64,000 nucleotides of DNA from contig JAIMBT010000004.1 in NCBI GenBank assembly GCA_023511295.1, forward strand, positions 1 to 64,000, in the 5' to 3' direction. This document shows, piece after piece, positions 16,549-25,465 of the stretch. The number at the start of each line of letters is the position of its first letter. Position 1 is the first letter of the stretch. The notes below the pieces were generated by a model. It had not been told where the DNA came from. It made no database searches and saw only the letters and a program-made list of their open reading frames with translations. A program made the translations under genes and the position numbers. Source of the DNA: Alicyclobacillus sp. (GTDB lineage: Bacteria; Bacillota; Bacilli; Alicyclobacillales; Alicyclobacillaceae).

Positions 16549-19500
16549 GTGTATTTCACCGAAGAGAAGCTTGGTGCGAGAGTTCGTGAACTCGCAACAT
16601 TCCGTTACCGGGACGTGATCCCGCTGTTGGGCCTGGCGTGGCAGCCGGACGACAGCGGTGCCAACGGCGCGCTCCCCCCAGACACTGGCGAATGGCAACC
16701 TGTGCAGGTCGGTCAGCGCTGGGAAGGCGTAGATCAGTACTTCTGGCTGCAGGCGGTGGCAGCCGTGCCGCGCGCATGGTCTGGTCGCAAGGTCCTCGCG
16801 CTCCTCGACTTCGGCGACACCGGCGACGGCTACAACTCCGGGTTTGAGTCGATGCTGTTCCTCGAGGGCAAGCCGTACCAAGGCGTCGACAGCAACCACC
16901 AGGAGGTCTTTCTGCCGGGAGACTGCACCGGAGCGGAGACCACCCTCCACGTGCGCCTTTGGTCTGGCCTTGGCGGCATGGACGGCTACCACCAGCCGCA
17001 AGCGCACCAGGTGAAGCGGGCGGACCTGTGCTGGCTCGACGAAATTGTCGACGACCTGTACTTCACGGCGACCGTCGCCCTTGAGACCGTCCACGTACTG
17101 AGTCCCGGTCAACCCGAGCGCGCCCAACTGCTGCAGGCGTTGGATGTTGCGTTGCGGCAGATTGACTGGCGCCAGCCCGGCTCCCCCGCGTTTTACCAGA
17201 GCCTCACTGCCGCCCAGACGACGTTGCATCGGCGGTTGCGCGAGATGGATAGACGGCACCCGGTGTCGGTACACCTCGTCGGCCATACCCACATCGACGT
17301 CGCCTGGCTGTGGCGTCTGCGCCACACGCGCGAGAAGGCGGCGCGCTCGTTCGCGACCGTCTTGCGCCTGATGGAACTCTACCCGGATTACGTCTTCATG
17401 CAATCGCAGCCGCAGCTGTACGAGTTCGTGAAAACCGACTACCCGCACCTGTACGAGCAACTTCGCAAGCGCGTGCGGGAAGGCCGCTGGGAAGCGGATG
17501 GCGGGATGTGGCTCGAGGCGGACTGCAACCTCCCGTCGGGCGAGTCCATCGTGCGGCAGATCCTCTTTGGCACCCGCTTCCTGCGCGCGGAGTTCGGCGT
17601 GGAGTGCCGGTACCTTTGGCTTCCCGACGTGTTCGGCTACAGCTGGGCGCTGCCGCAGATCTTGCGCAAATCCGGCCTGGACACGTTCATGACGACGAAA
17701 ATCAGCTGGAACCAGTACAACCGCATGCCCCACGACACGTTTTGGTGGCGCGGAATGGACGGTTCCGAAGTGCTCACCCACTTCGTGACCACGCCCCATC
17801 CGAGCGCCGCACCGGGATCTTGGCGATACGTGTACGAAGGCGAAGTGTCGCCGAAGGCATTGCTCGGCAGTTGGGAGGCATACCGCGACAAAGAGATCAA
17901 CCAGGAGCTGGTCATCTCGTACGGCTTTGGCGACGGCGGGGGTGGCGTGAACCGCGACATGCTGGAGCGGATTGCCCGCGTGCAGGAGATCCCTGGACTG
18001 CCGCGCGTGACCACTGGGACCGCACGGGCGTACTTCGAGCGGTTGCACGAGCGGATTGCGTCCACCGACGGTTACGTCCACACCTGGGACGGGGAGCTGT
18101 ACCTCGAGTACCACCGCGGCACGTACACCAGCCAGGCGTTCAACAAGCGGATGAACCGCAAGTTGGAGTTGCTCTACCGCGAGGCGGAATGGCTGAGCGC
18201 GTTCGCCAGCGTACTGCATGGCGACTGGACCCGCTACCCGCAGGCCGACCTGAACGCGGGCTGGAAGATCCTCCTGCGCAATCAGTTCCACGACATCATC
18301 CCTGGCTCGTCCATCCACGAGGTCTACGAGGACAGCCGCGCCGAATACCGAGAGGCCGAACAGATGGGGCTTGCCGTGCTGCAGTCTGCCGTGGAAGCGG
18401 TGTGTACCGCGGGAGACCTAGCCGCGGATGGCGGCGCGTCTCCGACATCCGCGAGCAACGTCCCGTTCACGGTGTTCAACGCGGCGCCGTGGCCGGCTAC
18501 GGGTCTCCTTGAGATTCCGAAGGACCACGTCGATCTGGAGGGTTGGTGGGTCGACGAACAGGGGCGGAAGTTGACGGCACAGGAGGCCGGGCAAGCGGTG
18601 CTCGTGCGCGTGGAGGACGTGCCGCCGCTAGGCTTCGCCACCGTTCACCTGGTCTCCACCGGGACGGTGGTGCTGGATTTCCCGAAACCAGGGGGAGACC
18701 CGGAACCGTTCACGTTTGGCCCGGGCCAGGTGCGCACTCCCTTCTACGAACTGCGGTGGGACGACAAGGGGCGCCTGACGCGTCTGTTCGACATCGAGAA
18801 CGAGCGCGAAGTGTTGGCGGCCGGGCGCCTTGGCAACGAGTTGCAGGTCTTCGAGGACAAACCGCTCCGGTTTGACGCCTGGGACATTGATCTGTTCTAC
18901 CAACAGCGGATGTGGACCGTGGATGATCTCGTTCGCGCCGAGGTGACCGAGATAGGACCGCTCCGGGCCGTGCTGCGGTTCGAGTGGCGATACAGTGCCT
19001 CCACCATCCGTCAGGACCTGATTTTGTACGCACACGACCGGCGGATTGACTTTCGGACGGAGGTGGATTGGGCGGAGCGACAACAGCTCCTCAAGGTGGC
19101 GTTTCCGGTGTCCGTCCGAGCGACGGAGGCGACCTACGACGTCCAATTCGGCAACGTCCGCCGCCCGACCCATTGGAACACCAGTTGGGACTGGGCCCGG
19201 TTTGAGACCGTCGGCCACCAGTGGGCAGATCTGTCCGAGCGCGGGTACGGCGTCAGTCTGCTCAACGACTGCAAGTACGGCTACGACATCCACGACAACG
19301 TCCTGCGCTTGAGCCTCATCAAGTCCGCCATCCGGCCGGATCGGACGGCAGATCTGGGCCGCCACGTGTTCACGTACGCACTCTACCCCCATGCCGGCGA
19401 CTGGTTCGACGGGGAAACCGCCGAAGCCGCTTGGGCGTTGAACCAACCGCTGCGCGCCGTGGCAGGACCCATCGGCCCTGCCGCACAGGCCGGTGAGCGG

Positions 19501-19905
19501 AGGGTGCGGGCAGCTCTGCCCGTGCACCCCCCCACCCTGGCCTCCGCGGCGGTGTCCCGAGGCGGCGCGCCCGTTTCCGAAGCCAGCTCGCCCCCCGGTG
19601 CTTCGCTGTTCCGCATCTCCGGGCGCGGCGTGATGGTGGACGCCGTGAAGAAGGCCGAGGATGGGGCCCGCGTCCTCCTGCGCCTGCACGACTTTTCAGG
19701 AGGTCGCCGTCGCGTCACCGTCGCGAGCGACTGGCCGATTGCGAGCTGGCAGGAGGCGGACCTGATGGAGCGTCCCCTGGCTGCTGCCACCGGGGGCCCG
19801 GACATCTCGTTTCATCTCGGCCCTTACGAGATCAAGACCTTTCTCGTCGACTTTGCGCCGGCTCCGCGCGACGACGAAGCGGCCCACCGAACGCGGCTTC
19901 CCTAG
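16549..19905 (+). CDS. alpha-mannosidase, glycoside hydrolase family 38
   Basis: The 1118-aa protein contains HTHIDVAWLWRLRHTREKAARS near residue 246, the zinc-binding H-x-D and signature region of GH38, and LWLPDVFGYSWALPQILRKSG near residue 358 with the nucleophile Asp, followed by NQFHDIIPGSSIHEVYEDS (zinc His) and C-terminal beta domains ending in PYEIKTFLVDF. It removes terminal alpha-mannose residues, probably in the cytoplasm since no signal peptide is seen. The frame is open from 16372, but the GTG at 16549 has GGAGG ten bases upstream and starts the family-like N-terminus VYFTEEKLGARVRELATFRY. No transporter accompanies it. Confidence 0.93.
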   Translation: MYFTEEKLGARVRELATFRYRDVIPLLGLAWQPDDSGANGALPPDTGEWQPVQVGQRWEGVDQYFWLQAVAAVPRAWSGRKVLALLDFGDTGDGYNSGFESMLFLEGKPYQGVDSNHQEVFLPGDCTGAETTLHVRLWSGLGGMDGYHQPQAHQVKRADLCWLDEIVDDLYFTATVALETVHVLSPGQPERAQLLQALDVALRQIDWRQPGSPAFYQSLTAAQTTLHRRLREMDRRHPVSVHLVGHTHIDVAWLWRLRHTREKAARSFATVLRLMELYPDYVFMQSQPQLYEFVKTDYPHLYEQLRKRVREGRWEADGGMWLEADCNLPSGESIVRQILFGTRFLRAEFGVECRYLWLPDVFGYSWALPQILRKSGLDTFMTTKISWNQYNRMPHDTFWWRGMDGSEVLTHFVTTPHPSAAPGSWRYVYEGEVSPKALLGSWEAYRDKEINQELVISYGFGDGGGGVNRDMLERIARVQEIPGLPRVTTGTARAYFERLHERIASTDGYVHTWDGELYLEYHRGTYTSQAFNKRMNRKLELLYREAEWLSAFASVLHGDWTRYPQADLNAGWKILLRNQFHDIIPGSSIHEVYEDSRAEYREAEQMGLAVLQSAVEAVCTAGDLAADGGASPTSASNVPFTVFNAAPWPATGLLEIPKDHVDLEGWWVDEQGRKLTAQEAGQAVLVRVEDVPPLGFATVHLVSTGTVVLDFPKPGGDPEPFTFGPGQVRTPFYELRWDDKGRLTRLFDIENEREVLAAGRLGNELQVFEDKPLRFDAWDIDLFYQQRMWTVDDLVRAEVTEIGPLRAVLRFEWRYSASTIRQDLILYAHDRRIDFRTEVDWAERQQLLKVAFPVSVRATEATYDVQFGNVRRPTHWNTSWDWARFETVGHQWADLSERGYGVSLLNDCKYGYDIHDNVLRLSLIKSAIRPDRTADLGRHVFTYALYPHAGDWFDGETAEAAWALNQPLRAVAGPIGPAAQAGERRVRAALPVHPPTLASAAVSRGGAPVSEASSPPGASLFRISGRGVMVDAVKKAEDGARVLLRLHDFSGGRRRVTVASDWPIASWQEADLMERPLAAATGGPDISFHLGPYEIKTFLVDFAPAPRDDEAAHRTRLP

Positions 19906-20016
19906 TCCGAAACAACAGGCGGCCGGGTTGGCGCCACACGTCCGTGGCAGGACTTCCAGCAGGTGGTCTCGCCCTGCAGCGCGTGGCGGCGCTCATCCCG
20001 GCGACCGGCGAATCGC

Positions 20017-20703
20017 TCACGCATCGCGTCCCGGCTCCCCCACCAAGCGCCCCGGTAACACCAGCGCAGGTCCCGACGCGTGGACCAGGAGCGGCGCCAA
20101 TCGGTCCAGCACCGGGTCCAGCAGGGAGTGCGGGACCGCCGCTTCGACGGACACAGGCGCGTGTTCCGAGAAGCGGAAAGCGTTCGCCTTGTGCAAAACG
20201 TGTTCCGCGCCGAACCCCTCCAATGCGCGGTTCACCGTCACCCACAGGACATTCGCGTCCTGTAGCGCGCGTACGATGGCGTGGTAGAGCGGATTGCTTT
20301 CGAATTCGTCTTCTTCCTTCATGTAGATCTTCAGGATTGCGTCGCCCATCCCCCGTCGTTCTCCTCCGTGTGCCAATTCTTTGACATCGTAGACATCTTC
20401 AATGACGCAGGCCGTCCCGTGCGCCGGTGTCACGACCTCAGCCGCCCGGTCAAGGATGGCCGGCATTTGACGCTGGTCCGCGAAGACCTCCAAAATGACC
20501 GGAAGCTCGTCAGAAATGTATTCGGACGCCATACGCTGCATGCGCCCGTCCGGGCCGATGCCTTCAATCCCACGAAACACAGTCACACCCGGCGCTCCCG
20601 CCCTCCACAAATCCGAAACAACCTGCTCATACACCGGTTTGCCCAACAGCGCAACCCGTTGCCCTTCGTGCAGAAAAATTTTTACCAAACTGCCCCGAAC
20701 CAA
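20017..20703 (-). CDS. tandem DUF190 (PII-like) protein, ehr cluster
   Basis: The 228-aa product holds two DUF190 domains in tandem. The first runs LVKIFLHEGQRV..GKPVYEQVVSDLWRAGAPGVTVFRGIEGIGPDGRMQ, the second LKIYMKEEDEFESNPLYHAIVRALQDANVLWVTVNRALEGFG; each ends with a VFADQRQMPAILDRAAEVV-type helix. The family is structurally PII-like and of unknown biochemical function. I chose the TTG at 20703 because GGGGAGGTGACAGG precedes it; the open frame to 20811 lacks a ribosome binding site. It is the last gene of the minus-strand Ehr cluster, 211 bases after the NuoL-like gene, and is paralogous to the two DUF190 genes at 28.8-30.0 kb. Confidence 0.85.
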   Translation of the reverse strand: MVRGSLVKIFLHEGQRVALLGKPVYEQVVSDLWRAGAPGVTVFRGIEGIGPDGRMQRMASEYISDELPVILEVFADQRQMPAILDRAAEVVTPAHGTACVIEDVYDVKELAHGGERRGMGDAILKIYMKEEDEFESNPLYHAIVRALQDANVLWVTVNRALEGFGAEHVLHKANAFRFSEHAPVSVEAAVPHSLLDPVLDRLAPLLVHASGPALVLPGRLVGEPGRDA

Positions 20704-20914
20704 CCTGTCACCTCCCCTTTGGTGGAACCCGATGCCGCCCAAGGAATGTGAAACAAGGGTAGGGTTTCCGTCCCAAACGGCGAACATGTCCAAAAGCCGC
20801 TCCCAGCCCATCCTGTGGACGGAACCGATCTCGGCACCGGTCAGCCCCAGTGCAGCGGTTGTGCGACTCGGCAGTCTTCCATGGGTCGCTGCCTCCCCCC
20901 TTTCGTGACTGGCG

Positions 20915-23074
20915 TCAGTACAGGATGGCCCACGCGAGGAGGCAGACGGCGCCTGCCAGAATCGTCAACAGGTATCCCCACAGCTGGCCGTGCTGCCAAC
21001 GGCGAATGGCGGAAATCCCGCGACGCATCTGACGCACCACCGGCCGCCACGGCTCTGCCGACAACCACAGCGAGATGGCGCGGCGCACCACGAGGCGGCG
21101 TGGAACCTCTGGAACCCCCGCCGTCCATTGTCGGTCGATGCGGTATCTCAACAAACCTGCCCACAGCATGCGGTACGGGTTTGCGTACGCGGAACTGGTG
21201 TACTGCGACTGCGCGGCGCGGTGCTCACGGCCGCCGAGCCACGCCGGGACCACGCGTGTGCGATACGCCCGCCTGCGCGGGAGCCAAATCAACAACAGCC
21301 CGAAGGCAGCCCACACGATGAACCACCCCAACACGTACGTGGGACCGATGGTTGCGACGAAGTCCGCGGGCTGAATCACCAACCCGGGTGCGGGCAGAAA
21401 CGGCGGCACGGCGCCGCCCAAGCTGACGATGGTCGCGTTCACATGCGGTCCGCCGGCGACGTTCGGTACGATGTCGGTGAGCGACTCCGGATGGCGTACC
21501 ACCGCAGTGATGACGTGCTCGTACGCTGACATGGAGAAGGTTGGAAACCAACCGTACAGCGCGCACAGGACCGTGAGGATGCCGATGCCAAATCCGGTCA
21601 GACGTCCTGTCTGAGAAGAGGTCAGGCGAGTGACCGACCACCGTCGCTGGCCGGTCATCGCGAAAGCGAACAGCTTGAGGAAGGTGGTCATCGCGAGCGC
21701 TGAGCCGGCCGCCGCGACCATGCCGCCGAGTGTCACCACGACCTGCAAGGCGGGCGTCAGGCTGCGGTACACCTGCAGCATCCCCTGCAACGTCATCCAT
21801 TCCGATACAAATCCACTAAACGGCGCGACCGCGGCAAGCGTCAGACAGGAAAACAAGAAACTCACTCCCAGCGCGGGCATCTCGCCAAGCAGTCCGCCGA
21901 GGTGGTCCAAGTCCGACGTCCCCGCTCGGCGGCTCACCTCCCCCGCCGTGAGGAAGGCCAACGCCTTGGCCATCCCGTGCGAGACCATCTGGACAAGCAG
22001 TCCCATCATCGCAAGGTTTGCGTCTGCCGCGTTGTGGCGGTCGGCGAACGAGATGGCGAGTCCGATGCTGATGACCATCCATCCGACGTTCTCCACGCTG
22101 CTGTACGCCAACAGCCTTCGCATGCGATTTTCGATGACCGCGAACAGCGCGCCCGCAAACACCGCGGCGACCCCCAGCCACAGCACGGCGATGCCGATGA
22201 CAAGGGTCGGCGGTGAAACGGCGAGCACCCGCAGGACGCCGAAGAGGCCCAGGTTCAGCAGCCCGCCCGCCAGGATGGCGTTCAGGTGCGGCGGCGCGGC
22301 GTCGTACGCCTCCGGCATCCACGCCTGCAGCGGTAAGATGCCGCTCTTTGCACCGAAGCCCATGAGAGCGAGCCCAAACACGGTGTTTCGCAGGTCCGGT
22401 GACGTCGTCGACAGGTGCGCCTGAAGTACCGTGAAGGCAAACGGATGACCGGACAACCCGGTCGAGGAAACGTCCTGCAGCGGCGCGGACAATAGAAACG
22501 CGAGGACCAGCAGCAAGAACCCGAGTTCACTGACGACGACGGTGACATACGCGGCCCTGCGGCTTGGCCTGTGGTGGTGTTGCGGAAGGAGGTAGCCGTA
22601 GGCGCACAGCGACATCGCTTCCCACGCGATGAGAAACGGGACAGCGTCCGTCGCCGTCACGAGAAAACTCGTAAACAGAAATTGCAGGGCCGTGACCATC
22701 GCCATCGTTCGGCCGGTCCCCGCGCGGCGATGCCGTGCGAGGTCTGCGGCCACGCAGGCGGCCGTCGCGCCGATCACGCCGAGCAGCAAAAGCAGCAGAC
22801 TGGAGAGCGGATCAACCCGGAAGGTCCAGCTGCCGAATACGGGGATGGCTGGCAAGGTCCACAAGGTCACGGACGTGTGCAGAGCGAGTCCGGACACGCC
22901 GACGGCGGCCTGCAGCAAGCAACCCACGCCCACCCAGAGCCAGGGCCACCGGCCCGCTGGTCGGTGGGCAGCAGCACCATCACCCCCGCGGCCCGGCGCC
23001 CACACGGCGGAGACGCCGCTCCATGCGATGGACAGAAGAAACGGGCCCAGCGACACCCAGAACCACTCAGCCAT
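20915..23074 (-). CDS. HyfB/NuoL-like proton-pumping membrane subunit of the Ehr complex
   Basis: The 719-aa protein has about fifteen membrane segments and the antiporter-like features of NuoL/HyfB: the key Glu in LIAWEAMSLCAYG, the Lys in LMGFGAKSGILPLQAWMPEAY, the RRLLAYSSVENVGWM stretch and the His/Lys pair in MVSHGMAKALAFLTAG. It lacks the NuoL lateral helix but has a long C-terminal arginine-rich cytoplasmic part and a last membrane segment. It should form a proton (or sodium) channel in the membrane arm. Its start overlaps the stop of the iron-sulfur subunit by 8 bases. Confidence 0.88.
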   Translation of the reverse strand: MAEWFWVSLGPFLLSIAWSGVSAVWAPGRGGDGAAAHRPAGRWPWLWVGVGCLLQAAVGVSGLALHTSVTLWTLPAIPVFGSWTFRVDPLSSLLLLLLGVIGATAACVAADLARHRRAGTGRTMAMVTALQFLFTSFLVTATDAVPFLIAWEAMSLCAYGYLLPQHHHRPSRRAAYVTVVVSELGFLLLVLAFLLSAPLQDVSSTGLSGHPFAFTVLQAHLSTTSPDLRNTVFGLALMGFGAKSGILPLQAWMPEAYDAAPPHLNAILAGGLLNLGLFGVLRVLAVSPPTLVIGIAVLWLGVAAVFAGALFAVIENRMRRLLAYSSVENVGWMVISIGLAISFADRHNAADANLAMMGLLVQMVSHGMAKALAFLTAGEVSRRAGTSDLDHLGGLLGEMPALGVSFLFSCLTLAAVAPFSGFVSEWMTLQGMLQVYRSLTPALQVVVTLGGMVAAAGSALAMTTFLKLFAFAMTGQRRWSVTRLTSSQTGRLTGFGIGILTVLCALYGWFPTFSMSAYEHVITAVVRHPESLTDIVPNVAGGPHVNATIVSLGGAVPPFLPAPGLVIQPADFVATIGPTYVLGWFIVWAAFGLLLIWLPRRRAYRTRVVPAWLGGREHRAAQSQYTSSAYANPYRMLWAGLLRYRIDRQWTAGVPEVPRRLVVRRAISLWLSAEPWRPVVRQMRRGISAIRRWQHGQLWGYLLTILAGAVCLLAWAILY

Positions 23075-23864
23075 GCGTCGCCACCTTCTCTCTCCGAGTG
23101 GCCGCCTCCAGCAACCCGCGCAGGATGGCGTAGGGCGTCGGGGGACACCCGGGGACCATCACGTCCACTGGAATCACTTGGTCGAGCGGGCCCACAAACT
23201 GCGCACTCTCCCGGAAGACACCGCCGTGCAGGGAACACACGCCCGCCGCTACGACGAGGCGCGGACGTGGCATCGCCTCGTAGGTCGCGACCAGCACTTC
23301 GCGCATCGCAGGGGTCAGCGCCCCTGTCACCAGCAGGACGTCCGCGTGCCGGGGCGAGGCCGTAAAGAAGATGCCGAGCCGATGAAAGTTGTAGTACGGA
23401 TTGGATAGGGCGAGCACCTCCGATTCGCAGGCGTTGCAGGAACCCACATCGATGTGGCGGACGTGCAGACTCCTGCGGAAGACGGACTGCAGGTGACCCG
23501 CCGCCGCAGCGTCCAACTCGTCCCAGTCCCTCTGCGCGACGTCCTCCGCGCGTGCGGTGTAGCGCATCGCTTGGTCAATCCGGTCGGACCAGGCGAAGAC
23601 ACCTTCGGGGCACGCCTCGATACAGCGCCCACAGCCGATGCACGCCGCCGCGTCCACTTCCGGAAGCAGATCGGTCCGAAACCGGATGGCGCCGGTTGGA
23701 CAGATCTGCGCACAGTCACAGGCCGCTGCCAAACAGGGGCGCGCACCGCCCGCTGCGACGGTGTGCCATGCGCGGCAGCCATCCTCGTCGCGAAACGTTG
23801 GGTGCGGATATCGGGTGGTCACGCGGCCGCTGCCAACACCTGCTCTGAGCCAGTTTGCCAACAT
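23067..23864 (-). CDS. ferredoxin + NuoB-like iron-sulfur subunit of the Ehr complex (fusion)
   Basis: The 265-aa product joins a two-cluster ferredoxin half to a NuoB/HyfI half. The ferredoxin cysteines are Cys44, 49, 51, 55 (CLAAACDCAQICP, an unusual first spacing) and Cys75, 78, 82, 86 (CIGCGRCIEACP); the NuoB-like half has Cys143, 146 (GSCNACESEV), Cys210 (AGVCSLHGG) and Cys240 (PGCPPTP), the N2-type cluster ligands. In hydrogenase-4 and complex I these are two proteins (HyfH/NuoI and HyfI/NuoB). The ATG at 23864 follows GGGAGGG at good spacing; upstream frame is not protein-like. It passes electrons to the cofactor-free large subunit and onwards. Confidence 0.88.
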   Translation of the reverse strand: MLANWLRAGVGSGRVTTRYPHPTFRDEDGCRAWHTVAAGGARPCLAAACDCAQICPTGAIRFRTDLLPEVDAAACIGCGRCIEACPEGVFAWSDRIDQAMRYTARAEDVAQRDWDELDAAAAGHLQSVFRRSLHVRHIDVGSCNACESEVLALSNPYYNFHRLGIFFTASPRHADVLLVTGALTPAMREVLVATYEAMPRPRLVVAAGVCSLHGGVFRESAQFVGPLDQVIPVDVMVPGCPPTPYAILRGLLEAATRREKVATHG

Positions 23865-23950
23865 GGACAGCCCTCCCAGGAAAACGTCTGATAGAGCCGC
23901 GGCGGCCTGCCGAACCGCTCGCGCTCGTCGCCGCGGACAAATGACAAAAC

Positions 23951-25456
23951 TCACCGGTCGGTGCCGGCGTACGACAGGCCGAAGCTCGCGTCCATCACGG
24001 GGAAGTCGGTCTGGATGTTGCCGTTTGCTGTGGCGAGCCCAAACACCGGCCAAATCCAGCTGGATGCCGAACGGACCCCCCAAAATCCGATGCGCCCGCG
24101 CTCGACGCAGACGACGTGGCTGATGCGCCCCCTCGGTCCCTCGACCGTCCCAACGCCCCAACCGCGCGCTTCGTCCGCGTTCACCTCGGGCGGCGTCCAT
24201 CGGTCCGTCGGCCGAGTGGACGCGAGTTGAGACACCAGCCACCGAATCATGTCTACGGACACGCGCCACTCTTCGACGCGAACCAGAAAGCGGTCCAGGG
24301 CGTCGCCCTGCGCGCGCGGCGCGACCGCGACGGAAAACCCGGCGTGCGCCGTCCAGGGCGCGTACGCCAAGCGGGCGTCCGTGCGGAAGCCGCAAGCGCG
24401 GGCGGTCGGACCGACCAATCCGTACGCAGGTACCCACGTCCGCTCGACGGTTCCGGTTCCCACGAGCCGGTCCACAAACGTCGGTGTGCGCCGCAACAGT
24501 GACACAAACTGCTGCAGCCGTGCGTCGACCCTTGCCAACGCTTCGAGGAGCCACGTCCGCACGTCCGGCCAGTCCACGGGAGCAAAGCGGAATGGGGAGA
24601 CGGCCGTCCGGAGGTAGCGAGAGCCCGTCAACCGCGCCGCCATCCGAAGGCAGTCCTCCTTCACGCGAGTCAGTTGCGCATGCGCGACTGTCATCCCCGC
24701 GGCCGAGGCCAACTGACCGATGTCGTGCGCGTGGTTGTAGAGCCGCTCCAACTCCATGAACAACTGCCGCTCGTACCGCAGCGGTTCCGGTGCCATCCAG
24801 CCGCACGCCTGTTCGACGGCCGACGCGTAGGCAGCGGTGTGCGCCGCTGTGGTGACACCCGAGATGCGTTCGGCGAGCAGCGTGACGTCATCCATCGAAC
24901 GGCCGACGGCGAGTCGCTCGACATCGCGGTGCTTGTAGTACAGCTGCGGCTGCATGTGCATAATCTGTTCGCCGATGGTGTCAAACAGGAAGAACCCGGA
25001 TTCCGTCACGTCCGCGCGGACCGGTCCGAGTGGCAACGGAAACGCCCCCGCGCCGGTAACGCGGCTTTGCAAGGTGTGCCGTTCCGGGTGCAGCAACGGA
25101 TGTGGGTCCGGATGACCAGCGGGGAGAACACCGAGCCGATCTGCCACCTCCAGCTCCGGCCAAAGGAGGGCCGGCCACTCGCCTGCGAGGGAGCGCCACG
25201 AACGCACGTCGAGGGGGGTCGTGTATAGACTGGATTGCCCCGTTGCCGTGTTCCCGATGGAGGCCATCAGATTCGGCGTGCCCTCCGATTCCCACACGCC
25301 GAAGAAGAGCAGTTGTTCGTCGGACGCGGGACCCGCCGAGGCCGGGTTGCCCCGAGCGGCCAAGACGCGTCGCGCAAACGTCGCAAAATCAAGGTGCAAC
25401 AGGGACGGATCGAGCGGATCGCTCGTCTCGCGCTGCATCACGCGCATGCAAAGCAC
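23951..25456 (-). CDS. NuoCD/HyfG-like large subunit without Ni-Fe ligands (Ehr type)
   Basis: The 501-aa protein fuses a NuoC-like N-terminus (about 1-115) to a NuoD/hydrogenase-large-subunit domain. The alignment anchor TLLAERISGVTTAAHTAAY (residues 193-211) corresponds to ERICGVCxxAH of group 4 hydrogenases, but both cysteines are replaced (Ser199, Thr202). The C-terminal DPCxxC is replaced by MDASFGLSYAGTDR and the protein stops there, with no cleaved C-terminal extension. Neither nickel nor hydrogen chemistry is therefore expected; this is the hallmark of Ehr complexes and of complex I NuoD. The GTG at 25456 lies six bases after AAGGA and nine after the stop of the preceding gene. Confidence 0.87.
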   Translation of the reverse strand: MLCMRVMQRETSDPLDPSLLHLDFATFARRVLAARGNPASAGPASDEQLLFFGVWESEGTPNLMASIGNTATGQSSLYTTPLDVRSWRSLAGEWPALLWPELEVADRLGVLPAGHPDPHPLLHPERHTLQSRVTGAGAFPLPLGPVRADVTESGFFLFDTIGEQIMHMQPQLYYKHRDVERLAVGRSMDDVTLLAERISGVTTAAHTAAYASAVEQACGWMAPEPLRYERQLFMELERLYNHAHDIGQLASAAGMTVAHAQLTRVKEDCLRMAARLTGSRYLRTAVSPFRFAPVDWPDVRTWLLEALARVDARLQQFVSLLRRTPTFVDRLVGTGTVERTWVPAYGLVGPTARACGFRTDARLAYAPWTAHAGFSVAVAPRAQGDALDRFLVRVEEWRVSVDMIRWLVSQLASTRPTDRWTPPEVNADEARGWGVGTVEGPRGRISHVVCVERGRIGFWGVRSASSWIWPVFGLATANGNIQTDFPVMDASFGLSYAGTDR

Positions 25457-25465
25457 ACCCTTTCC

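Noticed and set aside
16237-18318. 693-aa minus-strand frame opposite the alpha-mannosidase
   Set aside because: Antisense shadow of GH38; it has no domain and no ribosome binding site.
23951-25456. Interpretation as a real [NiFe] hydrogenase-4 or formate hydrogenlyase
   Set aside because: All four Ni-Fe cysteines are replaced and the maturation extension is missing.
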